From assembly GCA_964638675.1 (NCBI GenBank), contig CAZXAU010000021.1, forward strand, positions 1-35,609: a DNA stretch of 35,609 nucleotides. The letters are read 5' to 3'. A program made the translations under genes and the position numbers. This document shows, one piece after another, positions 23,101-33,330 of this stretch. Numbering within the stretch: the stretch's first letter is position 1; the number at the start of each line of letters is the position of its first letter. Origin of the DNA: SIG714 sp964638675. GTDB lineage: Bacteria > Bacillota > Clostridia > Oscillospirales > CAG-272. The notes beneath the pieces are model-generated. The model saw nothing but the letters and a program-made list of their open reading frames with translations. It made no database searches and was not told where the DNA came from.

Positions 23101-26100
23101 TTATTCTGCATCGTCGTCCGGAATATCGCTGGTGTCGGTATCTTCGACTATATCCGATATTTCTACGACACCGTCAACAACCTTTTTTTCAACATGATTA
23201 TATCTGTCATCAGCATTTTCATGTGTGCATTCAATCTCGTAATCACGGTATCTTTGCATACCCGTACCGGCGGGAATAAGCTTACCGATTATGACATTTT
23301 CCTTAAGACCGAGCAGATTATCGACTTTGCCCTTGATTGCGGCATCTGTAAGAACTTTTGTTGTTTCCTGGAACGAAGCTGCAGACAGGAATGAATCTGT
23401 TCCGATTGCAGATTTTGTAATTCCGAGCAGGATAGGCGAGCATGTTGCGTACGTATAGCCTTCTTCTCCGTTTTCGATATGCTTTCTTACCTCTTCGTTT
23501 GCTTCATCGAAGACAGTTCTGTCAATTACCGAACCCGAGAGGAGCTCTGTGCTTCCCTGATTATCGATTCTTACCTTGCGTGTCATCTGGCGTGCTATAA
23601 TTTCGATATGCTTATCATCGATTGCAACAGACTGCAACCGATAGACCTTCTGAACCTCTCTGATAATGTAATCGTATGCGGCTTCAAGTCCGCAGACAGC
23701 AGTGAGATCGGCAGGAGCTATAAATCCGTCTGTGAGAGGATCTCCGAGCTCTACCTCGTCGCCGTCTTTAACGATCGGATGGAGATTGTAGGGAATGAGC
23801 GAAACGGTTGTTGTTCCGTCCTTTGCTGTTATGGTGATAGGAGTCTTTCTGGAGTCGTTTGTATCACCGATGGTTACAACGCCGGGCAGACGTGCAATTT
23901 CTGCAGCCTTCTTCGGACGTCTTGCCTCGAAGACCTCTTCAACTCTCGGAAGACCCTGTGTGATATCACTTCCTGCAATACCTCCCGAGTGGAATGTACG
24001 CATCGTGAGCTGTGTACCGGGTTCACCGATAGACTGTGCGGCGATAATACCGACTGCTTCTCCGACAGCCACCTGTTTTCCGCTCGACATGTCCGAACCG
24101 TAGCAGTGAGCACATACTCCGTGCTTGCAACGGCAATTGAGAAGACTTCTGATTCTGACCTTGGTAATACCTGCTTTGACGATCTCTTTGGCTTTTTCTT
24201 CAGAGATAAGGGTATTTGCCGGAACAATTACATTGCCCTCGCTGTCGGAGACTTCGTTGACCGTAAATCTTCCGGACAGACGGTTTTCGAGCGATTCGAT
24301 AACACGGTTTTCACTTCCGTTGATCTTTTCGGAGATCTCTCTGACTTCAACACCTTCGGTCGATCCGCAATCTTCTTTGCGTATTATGACATTCTGAGAT
24401 ACATCGACAAGACGTCTTGTGAGGTATCCTGAGTCGGCTGTACGCAGTGCCGTATCAGAAAGTGATTTACGTGCACCTCTTGCGGCTACGAAATATTCGA
24501 GTATATTCTGACCCTCACGGAAGTTCGATTTGATCGGGATCTCCATTGTTCTTCCGTTGGCGGCGAACATAAGTCCACGCATTCCGGCGAGCTGACGCAT
24601 CTGTTTTGAGTTACCGCGGGCTCCCGAGTCTGCCATCATCTTGATAGGGTTGTATCTGTTAAAGGAGGCATTGAGCTTCACCATCATCAGATCGGTTGCG
24701 TCTTCCCAGATCTTTATTACTCTCTTGTAGCGTTCATCTTCTGAGAGTTCACCCATATTGTAGTGATTCTGAATTACTTCGACATCTGACTCAGCCTGCT
24801 TGATTATAGCTGCCTTTTCGGGAGGAATGACGACATCTGATACGGAGATGGAAATAGATGCCTTTGTTGAGTATTTATAACCCATTGCTTTGATGTGGTC
24901 GAGAACTTCAGCGGCGGCAGCCATGCCGTGCTTTTTGATGGTTCTGTCCACTATATCTTTGAGAAGATCCTTTCCGCAGGTTTTGGTTATCTCAAGATCA
25001 AGGAGATTTTCGGGATTGCTTCTGTCAACAAATCCGAGGTCCTGAGGGATTTCTCTGTTGAATATAATTCTTCCGAGTGTGACTTCCTTATTGTTTCCTA
25101 TGATTCCCGTGACAGTTTTTCCGTCAATAACCTTGGAAACTCTGATTCTGATCGGTGCATGAAGTCCGAGAAATCCGTTTTCATATGCCATGACGGCTTC
25201 TTCAAAATCTCTGTAAAGACCGCCTTCTCCGGGTTCGCCGCTCTTATCGATTGTAAGATAGAACGAACCGAGGACCATATCCTGTGAGGGAACTGCTACG
25301 GCACGACCGTCAGACGGTTTGAGAAGGTTGTTTGCAGAGAGCATAAGGAATCTTGCCTCTGCCTGTGCTTCAGCTGAAAGCGGTACGTGTATAGGCATCT
25401 GGTCACCGTCAAAGTCGGCGTTGAATGCCGTACAAACGAGCGGATGGAGCTTGATCGCTCTTCCTTCAACAAGTACAGGCTCGAATGCCTGGATCGAAAG
25501 ACGGTGAAGGGTAGGTGCACGGTTCAGGAGTACCGGGTGCCCCTTAATTACGGTCTCAAGTGCATCCCATACGCAGGGATCGACTTTTTCGACCTTCTTT
25601 TTGGCTTCCTTGATGTTGGTTGCCTTTCCTGTTTCAACAAGACGCTTCATAATGAAGGGCTTGAAAAGCTCAAGTGCCATCTCTTTGGGGAGTCCGCACT
25701 GATAGATCTTAAGTTCAGGACCGACAACGATAACCGAACGTCCCGAGTAGTCGACACGCTTTCCGAGAAGGTTCTGACGGAAACGTCCCTGCTTACCCCT
25801 GAGTACCTCAGACAGCGATTTGAGTGTACGGTTTGATGAGCCGCCTGTTACAGGCTTTCCCTGTCTGCCGTTATCGATAAGTGCGTCAACTGCTTCCTGA
25901 AGCATTCTCTTTTCGTTTCTTATGATGATCTGAGGCGATTTAAGCTCATAAAGCTTTTTAAGACGGTTATTTCTGTTTATAACTCTTCTGTAAAGATCGT
26001 TAAGGTCGGAAGCGGCATATCTTCCGCCGTCAAGCGGTACCATAGGACGAAGCTCGGGCGGAATTACCGGGATAACATCGAGAACCATCCATTCGGGCTT

Positions 26101-26781
26101 GTTTCCGCTCTTTTTGAAGGCGTCAACAACCTCAAGGCGTTTTACAAGCTTGGCTTTCTTCTGACCTGATGCATTCTCAAGATCAGCTTTGAGCTCATCA
26201 AAAAGCTTGCAGATATCTATTTCGCAAAGAAGCTCTTTGATCGCTTCAGCGCCCATTCCAATTCTTATCTCGCCGTTTTTGCACTCATCTTTGTAATCTC
26301 TCAGAATTTCGGAATACTCGCTCTGTGTGAGGATCTGTTTTTTTCTGAGAGCTGACGGACCCGGATCAAGTACGATATAGCTTGCGAAATAAAGTACCTG
26401 TTCGAGTGACTTCGGTGATATATCAAGAAGTGTTCCTATTCTTGAAGGATTCGATTTGAAATACCAGATGTGCGAAACAGGGCAGGCAAGTTCAATTGAG
26501 CCCATTCTCTCACGTCTGACCTTTTTTGTTGTGATTTCAACGCCGCAATGCTCGCATACTTTGCGGCTGTAGTTGTTGCGGTTTCTCTTGTATTTTCCGC
26601 AGGCACACTCATAGTCCTTTTGCGGACCGAAGATAACCTCGCAGAAAAGACCGCCTTTTTCGGGTTTTGTTGTTCTGTAGTTGATTGTTTCGGGCTTTGT
26701 TACTTCGCCATATGACCAACTTCTGATCATTTCAGGAGATGCGAGACCGATCTTGATCGATGCAAATACATTTTTATCCAT
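23101..26781 (-). CDS. rpoC: RNA polymerase beta' subunit
   Basis: Full length, 1226 residues. N-terminal zinc ribbon CAC ... CEHC (59-79); active-site loop NADFDGDQM (454-462) with the three catalytic Asp; the second zinc site CRCKHGVCAHC; the trigger-loop region MRTFHSGG; the C-terminal tail is acidic. No large lineage insert is seen. An ATG at 26802 overlaps the rpoB stop (TAATG), but MDKNVFASIKIGLASPE at 26781, 11 bases after AAAGGAG, is the conserved start. Co-transcribed with rpoB. Confidence 0.98.
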   Translation of the reverse strand: MDKNVFASIKIGLASPEMIRSWSYGEVTKPETINYRTTKPEKGGLFCEVIFGPQKDYECACGKYKRNRNNYSRKVCEHCGVEITTKKVRRERMGSIELACPVSHIWYFKSNPSRIGTLLDISPKSLEQVLYFASYIVLDPGPSALRKKQILTQSEYSEILRDYKDECKNGEIRIGMGAEAIKELLCEIDICKLFDELKADLENASGQKKAKLVKRLEVVDAFKKSGNKPEWMVLDVIPVIPPELRPMVPLDGGRYAASDLNDLYRRVINRNNRLKKLYELKSPQIIIRNEKRMLQEAVDALIDNGRQGKPVTGGSSNRTLKSLSEVLRGKQGRFRQNLLGKRVDYSGRSVIVVGPELKIYQCGLPKEMALELFKPFIMKRLVETGKATNIKEAKKKVEKVDPCVWDALETVIKGHPVLLNRAPTLHRLSIQAFEPVLVEGRAIKLHPLVCTAFNADFDGDQMPIHVPLSAEAQAEARFLMLSANNLLKPSDGRAVAVPSQDMVLGSFYLTIDKSGEPGEGGLYRDFEEAVMAYENGFLGLHAPIRIRVSKVIDGKTVTGIIGNNKEVTLGRIIFNREIPQDLGFVDRSNPENLLDLEITKTCGKDLLKDIVDRTIKKHGMAAAAEVLDHIKAMGYKYSTKASISISVSDVVIPPEKAAIIKQAESDVEVIQNHYNMGELSEDERYKRVIKIWEDATDLMMVKLNASFNRYNPIKMMADSGARGNSKQMRQLAGMRGLMFAANGRTMEIPIKSNFREGQNILEYFVAARGARKSLSDTALRTADSGYLTRRLVDVSQNVIIRKEDCGSTEGVEVREISEKINGSENRVIESLENRLSGRFTVNEVSDSEGNVIVPANTLISEEKAKEIVKAGITKVRIRSLLNCRCKHGVCAHCYGSDMSSGKQVAVGEAVGIIAAQSIGEPGTQLTMRTFHSGGIAGSDITQGLPRVEEVFEARRPKKAAEIARLPGVVTIGDTNDSRKTPITITAKDGTTTVSLIPYNLHPIVKDGDEVELGDPLTDGFIAPADLTAVCGLEAAYDYIIREVQKVYRLQSVAIDDKHIEIIARQMTRKVRIDNQGSTELLSGSVIDRTVFDEANEEVRKHIENGEEGYTYATCSPILLGITKSAIGTDSFLSAASFQETTKVLTDAAIKGKVDNLLGLKENVIIGKLIPAGTGMQRYRDYEIECTHENADDRYNHVEKKVVDGVVEISDIVEDTDTSDIPDDDAE

Positions 26782-26801
26782 TTTCTCTATGTCTCCTTTC
26801 A

Positions 26802-29800
26802 TTATTCATCATCGCTGTAGCTTTCTTCATAATAGTTGTAATCGTCTTCTTCGTCGGAAGATGAGTCAAGATCACTGAAGTCATCGTCAAGCTCTACGGT
26901 TGATTTGATGTCTTCGTCTGTAACGACACTTTCACCGACATCTTCAGCCATGATAATGGGATTCTTAACGGGTGCTTCTTCTTCTGTAAGTGTGGAAAGC
27001 TGAATTTCTTCACCGTTGTCGTCAAGTACTCTTACGTCAAGGCAGAGTGCCTGAAGCTCTTTAACAAGAACCTTGAATGATTCGGGAACTCCGGGTGTCG
27101 GGATATTCTGACCCTTGACTATTGCCTCATAAGCTGCAACACGTCCTGTTACATCGTCTGACTTGAATGTAAGAATTTCCTGGAGAGTATATGCCGCACC
27201 GTATGCTTCGAGTGCCCATACCTCCATTTCTCCGAATCTCTGACCTCCGAACTGTGCTTTACCGCCGAGAGGCTGCTGTGTGACAAGGGAGTAAGGACCT
27301 GTCGAACGTGCATGGATCTTATCGTCAACAAGGTGGTGGAGCTTGAGGTAATACATGATGCCGACTGTTACGGGGTTGTCGAACTCTTCACCGGTACGTC
27401 CGTCACGAAGAATCAGCTTACCGTCGGGGCGCATGCCTGCTTTTTCAAGCATTTCGGCAAGATCTTTGTTATCGGCGCCGTCAAAAACAGGGGTCATGAC
27501 CTTCCAGCCGAGCTGGCGTGCTGCCATTCCGAGGTGAACCTCAAGCACCTGTCCTATGTTCATTCGTGAAGGAACGCCCAGAGGATTGAGCACTATATCG
27601 AGCGGTGTACCGTCAGGAAGAAACGGCATGTCTTCGGGAGGAAGAATTCTCGAAACGACACCTTTATTTCCGTGACGTCCTGCCATTTTGTCGCCGACAG
27701 AGATCTTACGTTTCTGAGCGACATATACCTTTACTACTTTATTTACGTCTGCAGGGAGATCTGTATCGCCGTTGTCTCTTGAGAAAACACGGACATCGAC
27801 AACTATACCTGCGGCACCGTGGGGAAGACGGAGAGATGTATCTCTGACTTCTCTTGATTTTTCTCCGAATATCGCACGGAGAAGTCTTTCTTCGGGATTG
27901 AGATCGGTCTCTCCCTTAGGAGATACCTTTCCGACAAGTATATCGCCCGATCTGACCTCAGAACCCTTTCTGATTATTCCGTCGGCTGTGAGATCTTTGA
28001 GTGCATCATCGCCGACATTGGGAATTTCACGTGTGATTTCTTCAGCTCCGAGCTTTGTATCTCTTGCTTCGGATGAATATTCTTCTATATGAATTGATGT
28101 GTATACATCGTCACGAACCAGACGCTCATTGAGAAGAACGGCATCCTCATAGTTGTAGCCTTCCCATGTCATGAAACCGATCAGTGCATTCTTACCGAGT
28201 GCAACCTCACCGTTCGATGTCGCAGGACCGTCTGCAATTATTCTGCCTTTTTCAATGAATTCGCCTTCTTTAATGATAGGTTTCTGATTTATACATGTGC
28301 TCTGGTTACTTCTCTTAAATTTGATGAGCTCATATGTGTCTTTTTCACCTGAGGGTGTGCGGATCACGATCTCACATGATGTAACCTTTTCGGCAATACC
28401 CTCTCTCTTGGCTATAACTACGACACCTGAGTCATATGCCGCCTTGTATTCCATACCTGTTCCGACAATAGGAGAGTCGGTGGTCATGAGCGGAACTGCC
28501 TGCTTCTGCATGTTTGAACCCATGAGTGCACGGGAGTTGTCGTCGTTTTCAAGGAAGGGAATCATGGATGTTGCAACAGAAACAACCATCTTAGGTGATA
28601 CATCCATGTAATCCGGAACGGTATTGTCGACCTGCTTGATCTCGGCTTTGTCTCTTACAGTAACCTTTTTGTTGACAAACCTGTTGTTTTCGTCAAGAGG
28701 TTCGTTAGCCTGGGCGATTATATAATTGTCTTCGATATCGGCAGGCATATATTCAATGATATCTGTGACAACACCTGTTTCTTTATCTATCTTACGGTAA
28801 GGTGCTTCGATGAATCCGTAATCGTTGATCTTTGCATATGTTGAAAGATATGAGATAAGTCCGATGTTAGGACCTTCAGGCGTTTCAACAGGGCACATTC
28901 TTCCGTAATGGGTGTAGTGAACGTCACGGACTTCAAATGATGCTCTGTCTCTTGAAAGACCGCCCGGTCCGAGTGCCGAAAGACGGCGTTTGTGTGTAAG
29001 CTCTGCAAGGGGATTGTTCTGATCCATGAACTGCGAGAGCGGAGAAGAACCGAAGAATTCCTTCACTGCAGTGGAAACCGGACGTGTATTGATGAGAGAT
29101 TCGGGGGTTACCGTTTCGTTATCCCTGTCCTGTGTTCCCATTCTTTCTTTGATGTTCTTATCCATCTTGGTGAAACCGATTCTGAGCTGGTTCTGCAAAA
29201 GCTCTCCGACTGAACGCAGACGGCGGTTTCCGAGATGGTCGATATCATCAAGCGAGCCTACACCGTATGAAAGACCGATAAGGTAGCTGAAGCTTGAAAT
29301 GATATCATCTTTTGTAATATATTTGGGGAAAAGAAGATGTTTGTTTGCCTTTGCGAGCTTGATAAGCTCATCACGGTTTCCGTCTGCCGCTTCGATGATA
29401 TTGCAGAGCGGATCGAAGCATACTTTGCCATCAATTCCGATCTCCTTCAGGTCGTAACCCAGAACTGCTTCGGGATAAACGGTGGAGTTTGATATTATTT
29501 TCAGCTCTTTGCCGTCGGGAAGTGCGATATATGCTTCGTTGACGCCTTTATATTCGGCATCGTTTGCCATAGCGAAGGTCATCTTGGTTCCTGCAGTATA
29601 AACCACTTCGCCTGTGATCATACTGATTGCGTCACGTGTAAGTGTGTTTCCTGAGAGTCTGCCTGCAATTCCGGTTTTTTTATTGAATTTGAAACGTCCG
29701 ACACTCATAAGGTCGTATCTCTTGGGATCAAAGAAGCTGTTGTGTACGAGTACGGTCGCACTTTCAACCGTCGGCGGATCTCCCGGACGTTGCTTTTTGT

Positions 29801-30560
29801 ATATTTCCTTGAGAGCTTCCTCTCCGGGGGTCGTTCTCATTTCACGGGCAAGGTCGTCCATACCGTCCTTTTCGAGGGTAGCGATCACTTTCGGGTCGTC
29901 GCCGAAAAATTCGATGATTTCTTCCTTTGTTTCGAGCTTCAGTTCATTTTTGTACATGCATCCGAGCGCTCTGATAAGAACTGTCAGCGGCATTTTTCTC
30001 GACTTATCCATATGAACATAGCAGACATTTGCGGCGTCTGTTTCATATTCAAGCCATGCACCTCTGTAGGGGTTGATGGTAGATGTAAAGGTCTTGTTTC
30101 CCGATTTGTCTATAGCCGTTGAGAAATACATTCCCGGTGAACGGACGAGCTGTGATACGATAACACGTTCCGCACCGTTGATTATGAATGTACCGTTGTG
30201 AGTCATGATAGGCAGGTCGCCCATGTAGATCTCTTTCTGGTTGATCTCGCCCGTTTCCTTGTTGAGAAGCCGGGTCATGACTCTTAAAGGTGCGGCGAAG
30301 TTGACGTTTCTTTCCTTACATTCTTCTTCCGAGAATTTCGGATGTTCCTGATCGAGTGTGAAGCCGATGAAATCGAGTACGAGATTTCCGGTGTGATCGA
30401 TGATCGGCGAAACATCTTCGAGAACCTCACGCAGACCTTCGTCAATGAACCACTGATATGATCTCTTCTGAACATCGATAAGGTCGGGCATTTCAAGAAC
30501 ATCTTCGGTTTTTGAAAAACTCATTCGTACTGCCGTACCGAGTCTTTTTTCCTTAACCAT
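26802..30560 (-). CDS. rpoB: RNA polymerase beta subunit
   Basis: 1252 residues. The start region (KEKRLGTAVRMSFSKTEDVLEMPDLIDVQ) is typical of Clostridia. The rifampicin pocket reads GSSPLSQFMDQNNPLAELTHKRRLSALGPGGLSRDR; the residues matching E. coli D516, H526 and S531 are Asp, His and Ser, so no common resistance mutation is present. The C-terminus (QPLGGKAQFGGQRFGEMEVWALEAYGA) is followed by an unusually long acidic tail rich in Asp, Glu, Ser and Tyr (about the last 50 residues). The start follows GGAGG. It is not preceded by rplL here; typA lies upstream instead. Confidence 0.98.
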   Translation of the reverse strand: MVKEKRLGTAVRMSFSKTEDVLEMPDLIDVQKRSYQWFIDEGLREVLEDVSPIIDHTGNLVLDFIGFTLDQEHPKFSEEECKERNVNFAAPLRVMTRLLNKETGEINQKEIYMGDLPIMTHNGTFIINGAERVIVSQLVRSPGMYFSTAIDKSGNKTFTSTINPYRGAWLEYETDAANVCYVHMDKSRKMPLTVLIRALGCMYKNELKLETKEEIIEFFGDDPKVIATLEKDGMDDLAREMRTTPGEEALKEIYKKQRPGDPPTVESATVLVHNSFFDPKRYDLMSVGRFKFNKKTGIAGRLSGNTLTRDAISMITGEVVYTAGTKMTFAMANDAEYKGVNEAYIALPDGKELKIISNSTVYPEAVLGYDLKEIGIDGKVCFDPLCNIIEAADGNRDELIKLAKANKHLLFPKYITKDDIISSFSYLIGLSYGVGSLDDIDHLGNRRLRSVGELLQNQLRIGFTKMDKNIKERMGTQDRDNETVTPESLINTRPVSTAVKEFFGSSPLSQFMDQNNPLAELTHKRRLSALGPGGLSRDRASFEVRDVHYTHYGRMCPVETPEGPNIGLISYLSTYAKINDYGFIEAPYRKIDKETGVVTDIIEYMPADIEDNYIIAQANEPLDENNRFVNKKVTVRDKAEIKQVDNTVPDYMDVSPKMVVSVATSMIPFLENDDNSRALMGSNMQKQAVPLMTTDSPIVGTGMEYKAAYDSGVVVIAKREGIAEKVTSCEIVIRTPSGEKDTYELIKFKRSNQSTCINQKPIIKEGEFIEKGRIIADGPATSNGEVALGKNALIGFMTWEGYNYEDAVLLNERLVRDDVYTSIHIEEYSSEARDTKLGAEEITREIPNVGDDALKDLTADGIIRKGSEVRSGDILVGKVSPKGETDLNPEERLLRAIFGEKSREVRDTSLRLPHGAAGIVVDVRVFSRDNGDTDLPADVNKVVKVYVAQKRKISVGDKMAGRHGNKGVVSRILPPEDMPFLPDGTPLDIVLNPLGVPSRMNIGQVLEVHLGMAARQLGWKVMTPVFDGADNKDLAEMLEKAGMRPDGKLILRDGRTGEEFDNPVTVGIMYYLKLHHLVDDKIHARSTGPYSLVTQQPLGGKAQFGGQRFGEMEVWALEAYGAAYTLQEILTFKSDDVTGRVAAYEAIVKGQNIPTPGVPESFKVLVKELQALCLDVRVLDDNGEEIQLSTLTEEEAPVKNPIIMAEDVGESVVTDEDIKSTVELDDDFSDLDSSSDEEDDYNYYEESYSDDE

Positions 30561-30905
30561 CTTGTTTTATCCTCCATATGTTAATAAAAATAGTTCGTGT
30601 TTATAATAAATCGCTCATTTAATCCGTTTAGGGCGATTTCAAAAAAATTAAGGGCATACCAATGAAGATCCCTGAAATCCGTAACAAAAAGTTTACAATT
30701 TTTCCACCCCCACGGCATTCTGGTTAAAGCCGAATTATAAGCTGAAAAACGAAAAATCTGTATCGGATTTTGCGATCAAAATTGATATGACCTCATGAAA
30801 ACTGCGATTCTGCAAGAAAAACGACTTCTTTTGTCGATTGTCTTTCTTCCGGATTTCCTGCAAAAAGTACACAATGCCATTCTATGCGATTTTACTGTAT
30901 TATGA
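30561..30905 (-). promoter_or_regulatory. long 5' leader of rpoBC
   Basis: From the promoter at 30906-30934 the transcript would run about 340 nt before rpoB. It can form AAATCGC/GCGATTT (30608-30639), a short stem with a T-run (CGAC...GTCGTTTTTC around 30820-30840, attenuator-like) and other small hairpins. No leader ORF with a ribosome site is seen. Confidence 0.45.
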
Positions 30906-30934
30906 AGTATATCACACTAAAAAGCATTTGTCAA
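30906..30934 (-). promoter_or_regulatory. rpoBC promoter
   Basis: On the minus strand TTGACA (30934-30929), 17 bp, and TATACT (30911-30906): nearly consensus. Confidence 0.85.
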
Positions 30935-31081
30935 TAGGTTTTCAGAAATTTTATTCCTTTTTTAGTTTCAGTGAATTTACGTAGAAATTCCATATCTGAA
31001 TTAATGATTAAAAATATATTTCGGACATTCAATCAGTTGCTTTGCAATACTTCATCCATATCGCGCTGCTTTTTATAACAA

Positions 31082-31110
31082 ACGGGGCTGTCCTGATCTG
31101 ACAGCCCCGT
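31082..31110 (-). terminator. terminator of typA
   Basis: ACGGGGCTGTC (31082-31092) and GACAGCCCCGT (31100-31110), a perfect 11-bp stem, followed on the minus strand by TTTGTTATAAAAAG. Confidence 0.85.
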
Positions 31111-31167
31111 GTTTATCTTCCGGTTAAATTACCCGGATCCGGCGTTATTATTTATCGTTATTGATTA

Positions 31168-32991
31168 TTATGCTTTTTTGAATTGATTCTTCAGACGAAG
31201 TGAAGTGTCAAGGATACGTTTACGCAGACGGATATTTTTCGGCGTTACTTCGATTATTTCATCCGGAGCTATAAACTCTATTGCCTCTTCAAGTGACATG
31301 ATTCTCGGAGGGGTGAGTATAAGTGCTTCATCCGCACCTGTCGAGCGTATAGCAGTAAGGTGCTTTTTCTTGCATACGTTGAGTGAAATGTCGCCCATTT
31401 TCGGATTTTCTCCGACTATCATTCCCTCATATACGCTGACGCCCTGTCCGAGGAAGAGTGCACCGCGATCCTGTGAATTGTACAGTCCGTAGCTCGTTGT
31501 TTCGCCGGCTTCGGATGCGACAAGTGAACCTGTGTATCTTGTCGGTACATCTCCTTTATAGGGCATATAGCCCTCAAAAAGTGTATTCATTACGCCCTCA
31601 CCGTGTGTATCGGTAGGGAAGTGTGAACGGTAACCGAAAAGACATCTTGAAGGGATGAGATATTCAAGCTTTACACGGCTTCCGACATTCTCCATTGTTA
31701 CAAGCTCAGCTTTTCTCGAACCGAGCTTTTCCATAACCGCGCCGAGATATGTTGACGAAACATCGATGAACAGTCTTTCAATAGGCTCGCATTTGACGCC
31801 GTCAATGTATTTGTATATTACTTGAGGTGCAGATACAGCAAGCTCATATCCCTCGCGGCGCATTGTTTCTATAAGAATTGAAAGGTGCATTTCGCCTCTT
31901 CCGCAGACCTTGAAGCTGTCCATTGTGTCTCCGTCGCTGACACGCAACGAAACGTCTTTTAAAAGTTCATCATAAAGACGTTTACGGAGCTGACGTGATG
32001 TTACAAATTTTCCTTCCTTGCCTGCAAACGGCGAATCATTTACCGAGAAAGTCATTTCAAGTGTCGGCTCACTGATCTTTACAAAGGGGAGCGGCTCGAC
32101 ATGATCAACGGCTGTCAGTGTATCTCCTATTGTGATATTATCCGATCCCGAGAAGCATACGATATCACCCGGTTTTGCCTGCTCGATAGGTGCTCTTGAA
32201 AGACCGTTGAATTCAAAAAGTGAAACGATCCTTGTCCTTTTTACGGGAGCATCGGGATTATAGTAATTGCATATTGCCACTTCTGAGCCGACCTTGATAA
32301 TTCCGTTTTCGATACGTCCTATACCGATTCTTCCGACATAGTCGTTATAGTCGATAGATGATACAAGCAACTGAAGCGGTTTTTCTTCATCTCCTTCCGG
32401 AGCCGGCATATATTCTATAATTGTTTCAAAGAGCGGAACAAGGTCTACGCCCTTTTCGGTGTCTGTGTACGATGCTGTTCCGTCACGTCCGGAGCAGAAT
32501 ATCATAGGAGAATCAAGCTGTTCATCGGTAGCTCCGAGATCGAGAAGCAGTTCAAGCACTTCCTCTTCAACTTCAAGTATGCGTGCATCCGGTTTATCGA
32601 TCTTATTGATCACCACGATTACTTTGTGATTCAGCTCAAGTGCCTTTTGAAGAACGAATCTTGTCTGCGGCATCGGACCCTCTGCTGCATCGACAAGAAG
32701 AAGAACACCGTTCACCATCTTGAGAATACGTTCAACCTCACCTCCGAAATCGGCGTGCCCGGGTGTATCGACAATATTTATCTTGTAGTCTTTATAATGA
32801 ATTGAAGTGTTTTTGGCAAGAATCGTTATGCCTCTCTCTCTTTCGAGATCTCCGGAGTCCATAACTCTTTCTGTTGTTGCCTGATTGTCTCGGTATACGC
32901 CGCCCTGCTTGAGCATCTGGTCGACAAGCGTTGTCTTACCGTGGTCAACATGGGCTATTATGGCGATGTTTCTCAAATCTTCTCTGATCAA
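31168..32991 (-). CDS. typA: ribosome-associated GTPase BipA/TypA
   Basis: 607 residues, the normal length. GTPase motifs AHVDHGKTTL (G1), RGITI (G2), DTPGHADF (G3) and NKIDKPDAR (G4) lie in the first 140 residues, followed by the EF-Tu-like domain 2, the EF-G-like domains and the BipA C-terminal domain (RGALFLGQGVSVYEGMIVGE ... KKHLTAIRSTGADEALILTPP). It binds 70S ribosomes and helps ribosome assembly, notably at low temperature or in stress. The start is TTG (32991-32989) behind AGGAG; the family start MIREDLRNIAIIAHVDHG agrees. Confidence 0.97.
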   Translation of the reverse strand: MIREDLRNIAIIAHVDHGKTTLVDQMLKQGGVYRDNQATTERVMDSGDLERERGITILAKNTSIHYKDYKINIVDTPGHADFGGEVERILKMVNGVLLLVDAAEGPMPQTRFVLQKALELNHKVIVVINKIDKPDARILEVEEEVLELLLDLGATDEQLDSPMIFCSGRDGTASYTDTEKGVDLVPLFETIIEYMPAPEGDEEKPLQLLVSSIDYNDYVGRIGIGRIENGIIKVGSEVAICNYYNPDAPVKRTRIVSLFEFNGLSRAPIEQAKPGDIVCFSGSDNITIGDTLTAVDHVEPLPFVKISEPTLEMTFSVNDSPFAGKEGKFVTSRQLRKRLYDELLKDVSLRVSDGDTMDSFKVCGRGEMHLSILIETMRREGYELAVSAPQVIYKYIDGVKCEPIERLFIDVSSTYLGAVMEKLGSRKAELVTMENVGSRVKLEYLIPSRCLFGYRSHFPTDTHGEGVMNTLFEGYMPYKGDVPTRYTGSLVASEAGETTSYGLYNSQDRGALFLGQGVSVYEGMIVGENPKMGDISLNVCKKKHLTAIRSTGADEALILTPPRIMSLEEAIEFIAPDEIIEVTPKNIRLRKRILDTSLRLKNQFKKA

Positions 32992-33044
32992 GTTTTTAAT
33001 CTCCTGTGTTTAAAAAAAATATTTTTTAAAAAAATAACAGTAGG

Positions 33045-33073
33045 ATTATATCATAATTCTACTTATTTGAAAA
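33045..33073 (-). promoter_or_regulatory. typA promoter
   Basis: On the minus strand TATAAT (33050-33045), with TTTTCA as a weak -35 17 bp upstream. Confidence 0.55.
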
Positions 33074-33179
33074 TAGTTAAAGCGTAAAAAATAGACAAAA
33101 ATATAATATATTTTTATGTACAACAGACAAAGCTCGCCTTTCTATAGAAATCAACAGGGGGATTAAACCATTAAATATA

Positions 33180-33208
33180 TTGACAAATTGCTGAAAATAG
33201 TATATAAT
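33180..33208 (+). promoter_or_regulatory. promoter of the secreted DUF3472-like gene
   Basis: TTGACA (33180-33185), 17 bp and TATAAT (33203-33208): perfect consensus. It leaves an ~115-nt leader. The intervening 32,992-33,330 region otherwise holds only AT-rich spacer and the typA promoter. Confidence 0.85.
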
Positions 33209-33330
33209 TAAATACGAGATAAAGTGTGCAACATGTTTTGAATCTGATTTATTTTTGTATAAAATGCAGATCGAACTTCCTTACGGTTGTCCTGTTTTTA
33301 TCATCATAACAAAATTTATGGAGAGAAACA

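Noticed and set aside
23479..24432. 317-codon plus-strand ORF
   Set aside because: Antisense shadow of rpoC, created by its codon usage.
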